From Polynucleobacter sp. MWH-UH24A (GTDB lineage Bacteria > Pseudomonadota > Gammaproteobacteria > Burkholderiales > Burkholderiaceae), in NCBI RefSeq assembly GCF_018687475.1, contig NZ_CP061292.1:372001-436000 (forward strand): DNA of 64,000 nt, in the 5' to 3' direction. The notes below the pieces were generated by a model. The model was given only the letters and a program-made list of their open reading frames with translations, did no database searches and was not told the origin of the DNA. The translations under genes and the position numbers were made by a program. Below are positions 18,562 to 27,888 of this stretch, piece by piece. Position 1 is the first letter of the stretch. Each line of letters begins with the position of its first letter.

Positions 18562-19668
18562 TTAGTAGTTCATTTCACGACGATACCATTCGTGGAAGTG
18601 TTGCATACCATCTTCCATGGGGCTTTGATAGGGACCCACTTCGTTTTGGCCACGAGCAAGCAATGCCGCACGACCTGCATCCATTCGTTCGGCAATTTCA
18701 TCATCCTCAATGCAGGTTTCCATGTACGCTGCTCGTTCAGCCTCAATAAACTCGCGCTCAAAAAGAGTAATTTCCTCGGGGTAATAGAACTCGACAATAT
18801 TTCGGGTCTTATTGGGGGCAATCGGATGCAGCGTTGAAATGCAGAGCACACCTGGATACCACTCGACCATCACATTGGGGTAGTAGGTCAGCCAGATCGC
18901 GCCATGTTTTGGCATCTGTCCTTGATGGTGCCGAAGGACAGCGTCGTGCCAAGCCCGGTAGGTTGGCGTGCCTGGCTTACTCAGTTCCTTGTGGATCCCC
19001 ACGGTTTGAACGCTATGCCAATGACCAAATTCCCAGTGGAGATCATCGCAAGAAACAAATTTACCTAGGCCTGGATGAAAAGGTACGACGTGATAGTCTT
19101 CAAGATAAACCTCGATAAAAGTTTTCCAGTTGTAGTTGCACTCGTGCACTTCAACATGGTCGAGCATATAGCCCGAGAAATCTAAATCGCGACCAACAGA
19201 AAGTTGCCCAAGGTCTGCTTGGACATCCCGAGGCCCCTCGAACAATAAACCCTGCCAGTTTTGCAAAGGCGATTTACCTAGGTTTAAACAAGGCTTATCG
19301 CCAAAGTGTGGCGCACCCAATAATTGACCTTCGAGGTCATAGGTCCAGCGATGCAGTGGGCAAACAATAGTATCGACTTTACCGCTACCGTTGAGCATCA
19401 AGGCTTGACGATGACGGCAGACGTTAGATAGCAGTTCCACGCCATTGGGGCCTTCATGATTGCGAACAAGGATGCGCCCCTCGTTTTCCGCAAGTAGGGT
19501 TCGATACGAACCCGTCTCGGGAATCATGAGTTCATGGCCCACATAGCCAGGCCCTTGCTGAAATAGCAATTGCAGCTCACGCTGAAATAAATCAACGTCA
19601 AAATATGCCGAAACCGGCAGTTGTAAATTGGACGGCGCAAGAAATTGCGCGGTAGCCAGATTAGTCAT
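18562..19668 (-). CDS. Rieske non-heme iron oxygenase, alpha subunit type
   Basis: A 368 aa aromatic-ring-hydroxylating-dioxygenase-type protein. The Rieske [2Fe-2S] ligands are Cys84-X-His86 and Cys103-X2-His106 (NVCRHRQALML, CPLHRWTYDL). The catalytic iron site is DYHVVPFHPG with His193 and His198. The ORF extends to 19719, but ATG 19668, behind a GGGGTGGGGAG ribosome site, fits the family. No beta subunit, ferredoxin or reductase is adjacent, so electron donors must be elsewhere. Relatives act on choline/betaine-type amines or aromatics; the substrate cannot be stated. It probably forms an operon with the sulfurtransferase. Confidence 0.87.
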   Translation of the reverse strand: MTNLATAQFLAPSNLQLPVSAYFDVDLFQRELQLLFQQGPGYVGHELMIPETGSYRTLLAENEGRILVRNHEGPNGVELLSNVCRHRQALMLNGSGKVDTIVCPLHRWTYDLEGQLLGAPHFGDKPCLNLGKSPLQNWQGLLFEGPRDVQADLGQLSVGRDLDFSGYMLDHVEVHECNYNWKTFIEVYLEDYHVVPFHPGLGKFVSCDDLHWEFGHWHSVQTVGIHKELSKPGTPTYRAWHDAVLRHHQGQMPKHGAIWLTYYPNVMVEWYPGVLCISTLHPIAPNKTRNIVEFYYPEEITLFEREFIEAERAAYMETCIEDDEIAERMDAGRAALLARGQNEVGPYQSPMEDGMQHFHEWYRREMNY

Positions 19669-19861
19669 TCTCCCCACCCCCGAAAAGTCAGCCGAAGCTA
19701 AGCGGAATAACCAATCCAACCATCGACATGTCGATATTGGAAAGGAAGAGGGATTATACCCATGGGCAAATATTTTGGAAGGACTCTATATGCGAAGCCT
19801 TCGGTGGGTCATGTAGACCCCCGAAAATGGCTAAGACCCAATTCAGTATTAAGATGACGAA

Positions 19862-20089
19862 ATGGCCAGCAAGAAAACAACTTCGGTTTCACCCGAATCC
19901 ACCATCGACCCTCAAATGCGCTATGAGGCTGCCTTAAAGGAGCTCGAATCCTTGGTGATGGCCATGGAGTCTGGCAAGCTATCCCTTGAAGAGACCCTGG
20001 CCGCCTATCAGCGCGGCGCTGCTCTGCTTAAACACTGTCAGGGTGTATTGGCTCAAGTCGAGCAGCAAGTCAAAGTGATTGAGAGTTAA
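19862..20089 (+). CDS. xseB: Exodeoxyribonuclease VII small subunit
   Basis: A 75 aa XseB: RYEAALKELESLVMAMESGK, then LSLEETLAAYQRGAALLKHC and a helical end QVEQQVKVIES. It binds the XseA large subunit to degrade single-stranded DNA. It leads the conserved xseB-ispA-dxs gene order, and its stop precedes the ispA start by 19 bases. The 190 bases before it, shared with the divergent Rieske gene, hold no gene and no convincing promoter. Confidence 0.94.
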   Translation: MASKKTTSVSPESTIDPQMRYEAALKELESLVMAMESGKLSLEETLAAYQRGAALLKHCQGVLAQVEQQVKVIES

Positions 20090-20108
20090 GTCAATTAACC
20101 TTGCATTG

Positions 20109-21017
20109 ATGAGTTCATTTTCATTCGAGGCGTGGTTGGCCACCCAATCTCAGCGAGCAGAAAGCGCGCTCCTTCAGTACCTCGATCCGGATACCGCAGT
20201 ACCTCAACATTTGCATACCGCAATGCGCTATGCCGTTCTTGGTGGCGGCAAACGAATTCGACCCTTATTGGTATTTGCTGCGAGTGAATTAGGGTCGATT
20301 GATCGTGTGGATGCGTCGCTCGTCAATCGTGCCGCCTGTGCCATTGAGATGATTCATACCTATTCACTGGTGCACGATGATTTACCATGCATGGACGATG
20401 ATGATTTGCGCCGTGGACGGCCTACAGTGCACAAAGCCTTCGATGAAGCGACCGCTTTGCTGGTGGGGGATGCTCTACAAACCCGTGCATTTGAGATCCT
20501 CTCTAATGTAATCGACGCCGACTCTTTAATCCGTCTTGCCCAACTGGAGATGATTCAATCCTTAGCTCATGCCTCGGGGTCAAAAGGGATGGCCGGTGGT
20601 CAGGCGATTGATTTACAAAATGTGGGTAAGAGAATGGATTTACCCGCTTTGGAAGAAATGCACGCTATGAAAACTGGCGCTCTTCTCCTATGTGCCGTCC
20701 AGCTTGGCGGAATTGCGGCTCAATTACTGCCTGCCTCCATGGCTTCCCTAAATACCTATGCGAGGGCCTTGGGCTTAGCATTCCAGGTGGTTGATGATAT
20801 TTTGGATGCCACTGCCGATAGCGCAACGCTTGGGAAAACAGCAGGTAAAGATGCGGCTCAAGACAAGCCTACCTATGTGACCCTGAAGGGTTTAGACTAT
20901 GCAAACGAACTAGCTAAAGAATTAAAGGGGAGAGCGTTAGACAGCCTCAATGAGTTTGGGCCACAGGCGGACGCCTTGCGCCATCTGGCTCATTTGGTTG
21001 TGGATCGCAAAAAATAG
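20109..21017 (+). CDS. ispA: (2E,6E)-farnesyl diphosphate synthase
   Basis: Condenses IPP with DMAPP and geranyl-PP, 302 aa. The first aspartate-rich motif is [19 protein letters not shown], with the long Asp run typical of bacterial FPP synthases. The second is [22 protein letters not shown] binds IPP. The frame opens at 20079 inside xseB; ATG 20109 gives the normal [13 protein letters not shown] start. The stop is one base before the dxs start, supporting coupled expression of isoprenoid genes. Confidence 0.95.
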   Translation: MSSFSFEAWLATQSQRAESALLQYLDPDTAVPQHLHTAMRYAVLGGGKRIRPLLVFAASELGSIDRVDASLVNRAACAIEMIHTYSLVHDDLPCMDDDDLRRGRPTVHKAFDEATALLVGDALQTRAFEILSNVIDADSLIRLAQLEMIQSLAHASGSKGMAGGQAIDLQNVGKRMDLPALEEMHAMKTGALLLCAVQLGGIAAQLLPASMASLNTYARALGLAFQVVDDILDATADSATLGKTAGKDAAQDKPTYVTLKGLDYANELAKELKGRALDSLNEFGPQADALRHLAHLVVDRKK

Positions 21018-21018
21018 T

Positions 21019-22941
21019 ATGTTGCACTCGATGAATGACCCGAGCGATTTACGCAAGTTAACGCGTGAAGAGTTACCAGCCCTAGCTGATGAGTTAAGGC
21101 AATACATCGTGGATTCCGTATCCAAAACGGGCGGCCACCTCTCATCTAATTTAGGAACGGTTGAGCTATCCATTGCACTTCACTATGTGTTTGATACACC
21201 GCATGATCGAATCGTGTGGGATGTGGGTCATCAAAGCTACCCGCATAAGATTTTGACTGGAAGGCGCGATCAGATGCACACCTTGCGACAGTTTGGTGGG
21301 CTCTCAGGATTTCCAAGACGCACTGAAAGTGAGTACGACACTTTCGGTACAGCGCATTCCTCCACGAGCATCTCCGCAGCGATGGGAATGGCGCGGGCTG
21401 CGCAAACCAAGGGCGAGGATCGCGTTGCAGTTGCTGTGATTGGCGATGGCGCCATGAGTGCTGGTATGGCGTTTGAAGCCATGAACAATGCCGGTGTCTA
21501 CGAGAACATGCCGCTGGTTGTGATTTTGAATGACAACGACATGTCAATTTCACCTGCAGTTGGGGCGCTCAATCGTTATTTGGCGCGTTTGCTAAGCGGT
21601 AATATTTATTCAGCAACTAAAAAAGGAATTGATTCGGTTCTGTCTTCGATGGCACCGCCATTACGCGAGTTCGCCAAGCGTCTTGAAGACCATGCTAAAG
21701 GCTTTGTATCACCATCCACTATCTTTGAGGAGTTTGGCTTCACATACTTTGGCCCCATTGACGGGCATGATTTGGATACTTTAATTCCGATGATGCAAAA
21801 CGTTCGCAGGCTAGCTAAAGAAGGTAACGGCCCCCAGTTCTTGCACGTCATTACTCGCAAAGGCCAAGGTTATATGTTGGCTGAAGCGGATCCCATTTTG
21901 TATCACGGTCCCGGTAAATTTAATCCTCAGGAAGGCATTAAAGCGAGCGGCGCCGGTAAAAAAACATTCACCCAGGTATTTGGTGAGTGGTTGTGCGATA
22001 TGGCGCAAGCCGATCCAAAATTAGTGGGTATTACTCCAGCAATGCGTGAAGGTTCTGGATTGGTGGAGTTTGAGAAACGTTTCCCAGATCGTTACTACGA
22101 TGTAGGGATTGCTGAGCAGCATTCAGTTACGTTTGCGGCTGGTATGGCTTGTGAAGGAATGAAGCCGGTTGTTGCCATTTATTCCACCTTCTTACAGCGC
22201 GCCTATGATCAATTAATTCATGATGTGGCTTTGCAGGATTTACCGATCGTGTTCGCGATTGATCGTGCTGGATTAGTGGGTGCCGATGGTGCAACTCATG
22301 CAGGGGCATACGATATTGCATACTTGCGCTGCATTCCCAATATGTTGATCATGACCCCGGCCGACGAAGCAGAGTGCCGTGATTTGTTGACAACCGCCTA
22401 TCATCAAAATCATCCCACAGCGGTTCGCTATCCTCGTGGTGCTGGAATCGGCAATCTGCCGTCTAAAGAGTTGCGTACCTTGCCACTCGGTCGTGGCGAG
22501 ATTCGTCGAGAAGCCCAAACGACTGGCAAGCGCCTAGCCATTCTTGCATTTGGGACGTTGCTGTACCCAGCGCTCGATGTTGCACAAAAGTTGGATGCAA
22601 CGGTCGTCAATATGCGTTTCGTGAAGCCCCTTGATATTGATTTAATTCAAAGCTTAGCTCGAAATCACGATTACTTTGTAACGGTTGAGGATGGTTGCGT
22701 TCAAGGCGGCGCAGGAAGTGCTTGCATGGAAGCCATGAATCTTTTGGGAATTGCCAAACCACTCTTGGCTTTGGGCTTGCCCGATTCTTTCATTGAGCAC
22801 GGGGATTACAACTTGCTGATGGCGCAATGTGGGCTTGATGCCGCTGGAATGGAGGCCTCAATTCTTGGGCGTTTTCCAGATTTAGGTGCTTCACCACTGT
22901 CACTTAAGACCCCTTCTGATCAGGTCCCAGTCGGTAAGTAA
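21019..22941 (+). CDS. dxs: 1-deoxy-D-xylulose-5-phosphate synthase
   Basis: First enzyme of the non-mevalonate isoprenoid pathway, 640 aa from ATG 21019 (an alternative ATG is at 21031). Signatures: [38 protein letters not shown], the thiamine-diphosphate motif [18 protein letters not shown] ending NDNDMSIS, and transketolase-type [14 protein letters not shown] with the catalytic Glu. The pathway partner ispA is immediately upstream. The C-terminal extension [15 protein letters not shown] is slightly longer than in E. coli. Confidence 0.97.
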   Translation: MLHSMNDPSDLRKLTREELPALADELRQYIVDSVSKTGGHLSSNLGTVELSIALHYVFDTPHDRIVWDVGHQSYPHKILTGRRDQMHTLRQFGGLSGFPRRTESEYDTFGTAHSSTSISAAMGMARAAQTKGEDRVAVAVIGDGAMSAGMAFEAMNNAGVYENMPLVVILNDNDMSISPAVGALNRYLARLLSGNIYSATKKGIDSVLSSMAPPLREFAKRLEDHAKGFVSPSTIFEEFGFTYFGPIDGHDLDTLIPMMQNVRRLAKEGNGPQFLHVITRKGQGYMLAEADPILYHGPGKFNPQEGIKASGAGKKTFTQVFGEWLCDMAQADPKLVGITPAMREGSGLVEFEKRFPDRYYDVGIAEQHSVTFAAGMACEGMKPVVAIYSTFLQRAYDQLIHDVALQDLPIVFAIDRAGLVGADGATHAGAYDIAYLRCIPNMLIMTPADEAECRDLLTTAYHQNHPTAVRYPRGAGIGNLPSKELRTLPLGRGEIRREAQTTGKRLAILAFGTLLYPALDVAQKLDATVVNMRFVKPLDIDLIQSLARNHDYFVTVEDGCVQGGAGSACMEAMNLLGIAKPLLALGLPDSFIEHGDYNLLMAQCGLDAAGMEASILGRFPDLGASPLSLKTPSDQVPVGK

Positions 22942-22998
22942 AGCGCTTTAAAAACGCATTACTGAACCCGATGGATCGTTTTGAGCGAAAATGATGGT

Positions 22999-23823
22999 AT
23001 GAATGATCTCAACACGAGCTTTCTCAATACCCAAGCACTACCCGACGTTCAAGGTAGCGACGATGCCCGGTCGCTAGCGATTGAGCGTGTTGGAATCCGT
23101 GGTATCAAGCACCCCATTCAAGTTCAAAGCGGTTTTGGTTCATTTCCAACGGTTGCTCGTTTTGAGATGGACGTGGCATTACCTGCGGATCAAAAGGGTA
23201 CCCATATGTCGCGCTTTGTGCAGTTACTGCAAGATCAACAGGGCGCCTATGATGGAGCAGTCATTGTGGACATGGCTAAGAAAATGCTGCCTTTGTTGCA
23301 GGCTAAGCAAGGCCGTATGCAAATGCAATACACCCACTTTGTGAAAAAAAGTGCCCCAATCTCCGCGGTTGAGAGTTGGATGGATTACGAGGTAACCTAT
23401 TTAGCTGAAGTGAAAGAAAGTCTTGATCAAATTCTTGAGGTTGATCTTTATTTGAAAGCCACCGTTCCGGTAATGAGCTTATGCCCTTGCTCAAAAGAGA
23501 TTTCGGAATATGGCGCCCACAATCAGCGCTCGCATGTCACGATTTTGGTAAAGCTCGATGCCGATGCCAATCTTGGTGTTGACGAGTTAGTCCGCATTGC
23601 AGAAACAGAAGCATCTAGCGAGTTGTGGGCAATCTTAAAACGTCCCGATGAAAAATGGGTCACTGAGCATGCCTATGAAAACCCGAAATTTGTGGAGGAT
23701 CTGGTGCGGGATGTTGCTACTCGCCTAAAGCGCGATGAGCGAATCCTATCTTTAATGGTGGAAGCGGAAAACTTTGAGTCCATCCATAATCACAGTGCAT
23801 TTGCCAGAATTACTTTGCCGTAA
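22999..23823 (+). CDS. folE2: GTP cyclohydrolase FolE2 (type IB)
   Basis: Zinc-independent-of-choice GTP cyclohydrolase IB, which makes 7,8-dihydroneopterin triphosphate for folate or queuosine. The 274 aa protein shows the family marker [20 protein letters not shown] with the metal-ligand Cys, plus [14 protein letters not shown] and [18 protein letters not shown] at 22981 is also in frame; ATG 22999 gives the usual MNDLN start. Its 3' end overlaps the convergent tsaD gene by 14 bases. Type IB enzymes tolerate zinc shortage, which fits the nearby ZIP transporter only loosely. Confidence 0.95.
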   Translation: MNDLNTSFLNTQALPDVQGSDDARSLAIERVGIRGIKHPIQVQSGFGSFPTVARFEMDVALPADQKGTHMSRFVQLLQDQQGAYDGAVIVDMAKKMLPLLQAKQGRMQMQYTHFVKKSAPISAVESWMDYEVTYLAEVKESLDQILEVDLYLKATVPVMSLCPCSKEISEYGAHNQRSHVTILVKLDADANLGVDELVRIAETEASSELWAILKRPDEKWVTEHAYENPKFVEDLVRDVATRLKRDERILSLMVEAENFESIHNHSAFARITLP

Positions 23824-24883
23824 TAGTGAGAGCGCTGAGATCCCAGCGCGCCTTAATATCAAATGCTCCATTAGTACTTATTGAGCTTCCCTGTAAAAGT
23901 CGAAGTGCTCCTGCAAACGCAATCATCACACCGTTGTCAGTGCATAACTCGATTGGTGGATAGTGAACTTGACACCCTCGAGAAGTCGCCATGGCAGTGA
24001 GTTTTTTACGAAGCTGGGTATTCGCACCAACGCCCCCAGCAACCACCAAATCACGACATTCCATTTGCTCTAAAGCAGCCATGGCTTTATGACTTAGAAC
24101 GTCGGTCACCGCTTCGACAAATGCGTAAGCGAGATTGGCTCGAAACGAGGCGTTATAGGAGTCGCTACTTTGCGCTTTTTTGACTTGATGTAAGACCGCG
24201 GTCTTAAGCCCTGAAAATGAAAAATCCAAATCCTTAGAATGCAACATTGGTCTGGGCAAATCAAATCCAGCATTTTTTCCAGTTTCTGCTAATTTCGAGA
24301 GCGCGGCACCACCCGGATAATCGAGCCCTAATAATTTTGCAGTTTTATCAAACGCCTCACCGGCTGCATCATCAACCGTTTCGCCGAGAAGTTGGTAGTT
24401 GCCAATCCGATTAACGTACATGAGCTGCGTATGCCCACCCGATACCAAAAGGGCAAGAAAAGGAAAATCTGGCTTTTTTGAGGAGTCGTTTGCCAATAGC
24501 GGAGAAAGCAAATGGCCCTCTAAATGATGCACTCCAATTAACGGTTTTTGGATCGCTACTGCCAAGGCATTGGCAAAGGCGGATCCTACTAGCAAGGCAC
24601 CAGCAAGACCAGGTCCTTGGGTATAGGCAACCCCATCTAAATCATCGACCGTGCAGCCGGATTCAGTTAAGGTCTTGTTTAATAAAGGAATTAAGCGCCG
24701 AATGTGGTCACGAGAGGCTAGTTCTGGGACTACCCCACCGTAATCCTGATGCATATCAATCTGGGAGTGCAATGCGGCCCCCAAGATGCCCCCATAGGCC
24801 GATTTTCCAGCCTCCCAGGGGCGAGTGTCGTAAACGGCAAGGCCAGTTTCGTCGCAGGAGGTCTCAATACCGAGGACTATCAT
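23810..24883 (-). CDS. tsaD: tRNA N6-adenosine threonylcarbamoyltransferase
   Basis: Catalytic subunit for t6A37 in ANN-decoding tRNAs, 357 aa. The ASKHA ATPase opening is [19 protein letters not shown]. The metal-binding [12 protein letters not shown] (HxxxH), [16 protein letters not shown] and [15 protein letters not shown] follow. It is divergent from rpsU, a classic bacterial arrangement, with 86 bases between starts. Confidence 0.97.
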   Translation of the reverse strand: MIVLGIETSCDETGLAVYDTRPWEAGKSAYGGILGAALHSQIDMHQDYGGVVPELASRDHIRRLIPLLNKTLTESGCTVDDLDGVAYTQGPGLAGALLVGSAFANALAVAIQKPLIGVHHLEGHLLSPLLANDSSKKPDFPFLALLVSGGHTQLMYVNRIGNYQLLGETVDDAAGEAFDKTAKLLGLDYPGGAALSKLAETGKNAGFDLPRPMLHSKDLDFSFSGLKTAVLHQVKKAQSSDSYNASFRANLAYAFVEAVTDVLSHKAMAALEQMECRDLVVAGGVGANTQLRKKLTAMATSRGCQVHYPPIELCTDNGVMIAFAGALRLLQGSSISTNGAFDIKARWDLSALTITAK

Positions 24884-24897
24884 TGAAGGCGGGGACG

Positions 24898-24906
24898 TGC
24901 TAGAAT
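24898..24906 (+). promoter_or_regulatory. Extended -10 promoter for rpsU
   Basis: TGC-TAGAAT (TG at 24898, hexamer 24901-24906) forms an extended -10 element in the tsaD-rpsU gap. The -35 position is poor, which extended -10 promoters tolerate. Transcription would start near 24913, about 57 bases before rpsU. Confidence 0.45.
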
Positions 24907-24969
24907 CCGTGTTTTAGTGAATTTTGATCATTTTCAAGCAATCAAAGAGTAAAAGCGAGTAAAAACAGC

Positions 24970-25182
24970 ATGACCACAGTCCGCCTTCGCGAAAACGAAC
25001 CATTTGAAGTGGCATTACGCCGCTTTAAGCGCACCATTGAGAAGAATGGTCTGTTGACCGATCTTCGCGCTCGTGAGTTCTACGAGAAACCCACAGCCGA
25101 GCGCAAGCGTAAAAAAGCAGCTGCTGCAAAACGCCACTACAAGCGGATTCGTAGCCAGATGTTGCCTAAAAAGCTCTACTAA
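24970..25182 (+). CDS. rpsU: 30S ribosomal protein S21
   Basis: A 70 aa, very basic protein: [20 protein letters not shown] at the start and [14 protein letters not shown] toward the end, as in S21. It contacts the mRNA exit path near anti-SD rRNA. It heads the macromolecular-synthesis gene set (S21, YqeY, primase, sigma-70), but a strong terminator follows it here. Confidence 0.97.
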   Translation: MTTVRLRENEPFEVALRRFKRTIEKNGLLTDLRAREFYEKPTAERKRKKAAAAKRHYKRIRSQMLPKKLY

Positions 25183-25226
25183 GTATTCTGGGATTTTCGG
25201 GGCACTCCCGAAATAACCCGTGATTC

Positions 25227-25257
25227 AAGCCCGCCATTGTGCGGGCTTTATTTTTTT
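25227..25257 (+). terminator. Rho-independent terminator after rpsU
   Basis: AAGCCCGC (25227-25234) pairs with GCGGGCTT (25241-25248) over a six-base loop and runs into TTTATTTTTTT. The pairing is perfect, so rpsU is probably uncoupled from yqeY-dnaG except by read-through. Confidence 0.88.
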
Positions 25258-25304
25258 AATCTCTTGGATAATGGATCTATTCCACTGATATTTGGAGAAC
25301 TTGA

Positions 25305-25751
25305 ATGACTCTTAAAGAGCAAATTACTGAAGACATGAAGTCAGCCATGCGTGCCAAAGAGGCCGAGCGCCTTGGCACCATTCGTTTATTGTTGGCCGCG
25401 ATCAAACAGCGAGAAGTGGATGAGCGTATTACCGTAGATGATGCCGGTATCATCGCCATCATTGAAAAACTCATCAAGCAACGCAAAGATTCGATTGAGC
25501 AGTTTCAAAAAGCAGGGCGTACGGATTTAGTGGATCAAGAAAGTAAAGAGCTGGGGATCTTGCAGGCCTATATGCCAGCACAACTCTCGGCCGCTGAAGT
25601 GCAATCAGCCATTCAAAAGGTCATCGCAGATTTGGGAGCGAGTGGTCCGCAAGATATGGGTAAGGTAATTGGGGCGCTAAAAGCTCAGTTAGCTGGTAAG
25701 GCTGATATGGGAATGGTATCTGGATTGGTAAAAGCCGCTCTCGCCAAATAA
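25305..25751 (+). CDS. GatB/YqeY domain-containing protein
   Basis: A 148 aa YqeY-type protein: LKEQITEDMKSAMRAKEAER at the start and QDMGKVIGALKAQLAGKADMG, the helical GatB/YqeY tail domain shared with the tRNA-binding end of GatB. A stand-alone role in tRNA handling is supposed for the family but not proven. It sits between rpsU and dnaG as in many proteobacteria, 11 bases before dnaG, probably on one transcript. Confidence 0.92.
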   Translation: MTLKEQITEDMKSAMRAKEAERLGTIRLLLAAIKQREVDERITVDDAGIIAIIEKLIKQRKDSIEQFQKAGRTDLVDQESKELGILQAYMPAQLSAAEVQSAIQKVIADLGASGPQDMGKVIGALKAQLAGKADMGMVSGLVKAALAK

Positions 25752-25762
25752 TGCTTTAATCC

Positions 25763-27655
25763 ATGGCGCTCATTCCTCAATCCTTTATCTCCGATTTGCT
25801 CAATCGGGTCGATATTGTCGATGTCGTTGGAAAGCACGTCAAACTTAAAAAAGCAGGCGCTAATTATCAAGGCTTGTGCCCCTTTCATCAGGAGAAGTCA
25901 CCATCATTTTCAGTATCCCCTTCGAAGCAGTTTTATCACTGCTTTGGTTGTGGGGCGCATGGCTCGGCAATCGGCTTCATGATGGAGTATTCCGGCCAAT
26001 CGTATGTTGATGCGATTGAAGATCTTGCCCGCTCCGTAGGACTCTCCGTTCCCCGTGAGGAACGAAATGTTCGTGATGTGATTGCTCAAAAGCAAGCCCT
26101 CGCCATTGGTGAAGTGATGACAATGGCCAGTGATTGGTACTCCCAACAATTAAAAGGATCGCAACGAGCTATTGACTATCTTAAAGGCCGTGGTCTGACG
26201 GGTGAGATTGCCAAGCGCTACGGCCTTGGGTATGCACCGGATGGCTGGCAGGGTCTCGAGGCAGTATTCGATTCTTACGCTAAAGATGAAACCGCCAAGT
26301 TACTAATTGAGGCTGGCTTAATTATTCAGGGGGAGGGGGCAGATAGCCAGGGTAAGACCAAGCGCTATGACCGGTTTCGAGATCGGATTATGTTCCCCAT
26401 TCGTAATCCCAAGGGACAGGTCATTGCGTTCGGTGGGCGCATCTTAGATCAAGGCGAGCCCAAGTATTTAAATTCTCCAGAGACCCCTTTGTTCTCTAAA
26501 GGAAATACCCTCTACGGTTTATTTGAGGGACGTTTAGCGATTCGGGATCGTGAATTTGTTTTGGTGTGCGAGGGTTACATGGATGTGGTGGCCTTGGCCC
26601 AGCTGGGCTTTGCTAATGCCGTTGCGACCCTGGGAACCGCGTGTACACCATTTCATGTGCGGACATTATTGCGCCAAACCGATCGGATCGTATTCTCATT
26701 TGATGGTGATACAGCGGGTCAACGTGCCGCGCAGCGCGCATTAGAAGCATGTTTGCCAATTCTCTCCGACGATAAAGAAATTCGTTTTTTATTCTTACCG
26801 AGTGAGCATGATCCAGATAGCTACATTCGGCAGTATGGATCAGTGGCTTTTGAACAAGCAATTAACCAAGCGATGCCTTTATCGGGATTCTTTTTCAAGC
26901 TCGCTAGTGATGGCAATGATCTAGCAACTCCAGAGGGTCGAGCAAAAACCCATCACGTTGCAAAACCCTGGTTGCAATCGATGCCAGCCATTGCTTTGCG
27001 CTCTCAACTGCTGCGAGAACTTGCCAATCGCACCGCATCGAGTGTGAGCGAGCTCGAGCAATTTTGTGCGCTGACGCCAGCGACTAAAGCACCAGCCCCT
27101 AACACTCAAGCCCAAACAAAACCGCAGGCTATTAGACCGGCAATGACAAAACCCATCACCCCTCGATCGGCAAAGCAATCCCGTCCGAACGTTGAGCCAC
27201 CCAAGCCAACTGATTTATCGGAACACATCATGCGTTTGTTGATTCAGTTTCCGATTCTGGGAAAAGAAATGACTTTGGAACAGCGTCAACTGGCGCTTGA
27301 AATTGCTAAAAAACGATCGGATAAGGCCCATGACCTAATGGGCGATCTAATTCACCAATGCGATGTTTTAGAGCTTGGAGAAGAAAATCAAAATTCCTCC
27401 TTTGCCGTTTTTCAGGATCAGTTGGCTACCAGTCCATTGGCTGATTTGTACCAAATCCTAAGGCAGCGGATCTTAGGCTCTGAGATTGAGCTTATTGGAG
27501 CAAAAGAGGATTTAATCGGGGTTTTAAGTAAGTTGGAACTTGTTAATCTCAAAGCCGAAATGACTGAAATTACGGGAAAAATGACCCAAGGCACAGCAAA
27601 TCCCGGGGATTTAGAACGGTATCGGCAAATTAGTCAGCGTTTGAGTAAACGGTAG
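25763..27655 (+). CDS. dnaG: DNA primase
   Basis: Makes RNA primers at the replication fork, 630 aa. The CHC2 zinc finger is CPFHQEKSPSFSVSP with HCFGCG near residues 40-65. The RNA-polymerase core has YHCFGCGAHGSAIGFMME and RDRIMFPIRNPKGQVIAFGG. The TOPRIM domain has VCEGYMDVVALAQLG and FSFDGDTAGQRAAQRA. A Pro/Gln/Lys-rich linker (around residues 440-480) leads to the DnaB-interaction domain. Start ATG follows yqeY by 11 bases. Confidence 0.97.
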   Translation: MALIPQSFISDLLNRVDIVDVVGKHVKLKKAGANYQGLCPFHQEKSPSFSVSPSKQFYHCFGCGAHGSAIGFMMEYSGQSYVDAIEDLARSVGLSVPREERNVRDVIAQKQALAIGEVMTMASDWYSQQLKGSQRAIDYLKGRGLTGEIAKRYGLGYAPDGWQGLEAVFDSYAKDETAKLLIEAGLIIQGEGADSQGKTKRYDRFRDRIMFPIRNPKGQVIAFGGRILDQGEPKYLNSPETPLFSKGNTLYGLFEGRLAIRDREFVLVCEGYMDVVALAQLGFANAVATLGTACTPFHVRTLLRQTDRIVFSFDGDTAGQRAAQRALEACLPILSDDKEIRFLFLPSEHDPDSYIRQYGSVAFEQAINQAMPLSGFFFKLASDGNDLATPEGRAKTHHVAKPWLQSMPAIALRSQLLRELANRTASSVSELEQFCALTPATKAPAPNTQAQTKPQAIRPAMTKPITPRSAKQSRPNVEPPKPTDLSEHIMRLLIQFPILGKEMTLEQRQLALEIAKKRSDKAHDLMGDLIHQCDVLELGEENQNSSFAVFQDQLATSPLADLYQILRQRILGSEIELIGAKEDLIGVLSKLELVNLKAEMTEITGKMTQGTANPGDLERYRQISQRLSKR

Positions 27656-27726
27656 GAAATTTAGACAATTGATGGCATAAAACGATATTTTTTATGCTTT
27701 TGTAGGTCTTGCTTGACTCAATCGAG

Positions 27727-27732
27727 TATAAT
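27727..27732 (+). promoter_or_regulatory. Putative -10 box of the rpoD promoter
   Basis: A consensus TATAAT lies 160 bases before rpoD. Upstream TTGACT (27713) is only 8 bases away, too close to act as its -35. The correctly spaced position (27704-27709) is AGGTCT, a poor match. Start near 27739 would leave a leader of about 150 bases. Confidence 0.4.
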
Positions 27733-27765
27733 ACGCATTTCCAGAAAAAACTATTTGAATCAGCC

Positions 27766-27848
27766 ACTTACCTCCTTGGCCTGAGAACCTTTGGATGATC
27801 GATACGGGTAAATGAACCAGATCGTCAGGACATATGGCCTAAGTAAGT
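27766..27848 (+). other. Self-complementary segment in the rpoD leader
   Basis: Nested complementary arms: ACTTAC (27766-27771) with GTAAGT (27843-27848), TT then GGCC (27776-27781) with GGCC and AA (27836-27842, one bulge), and inner GATGATC (27794-27800) with GATCGTC (27820-27826, one G-T pair). This could fold as one long irregular hairpin in the rpoD 5' leader. No known riboswitch class was recognised. Confidence 0.4.
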
Positions 27849-27888
27849 AATCACTAACTTATTAGATTGATCGATTGCAAAGATACCC

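Noticed and set aside
27713..27732. TTGACT and TATAAT before rpoD as a complete promoter
   Set aside because: They are only 8 bases apart, too close to be a -35/-10 pair; only the -10 was kept.
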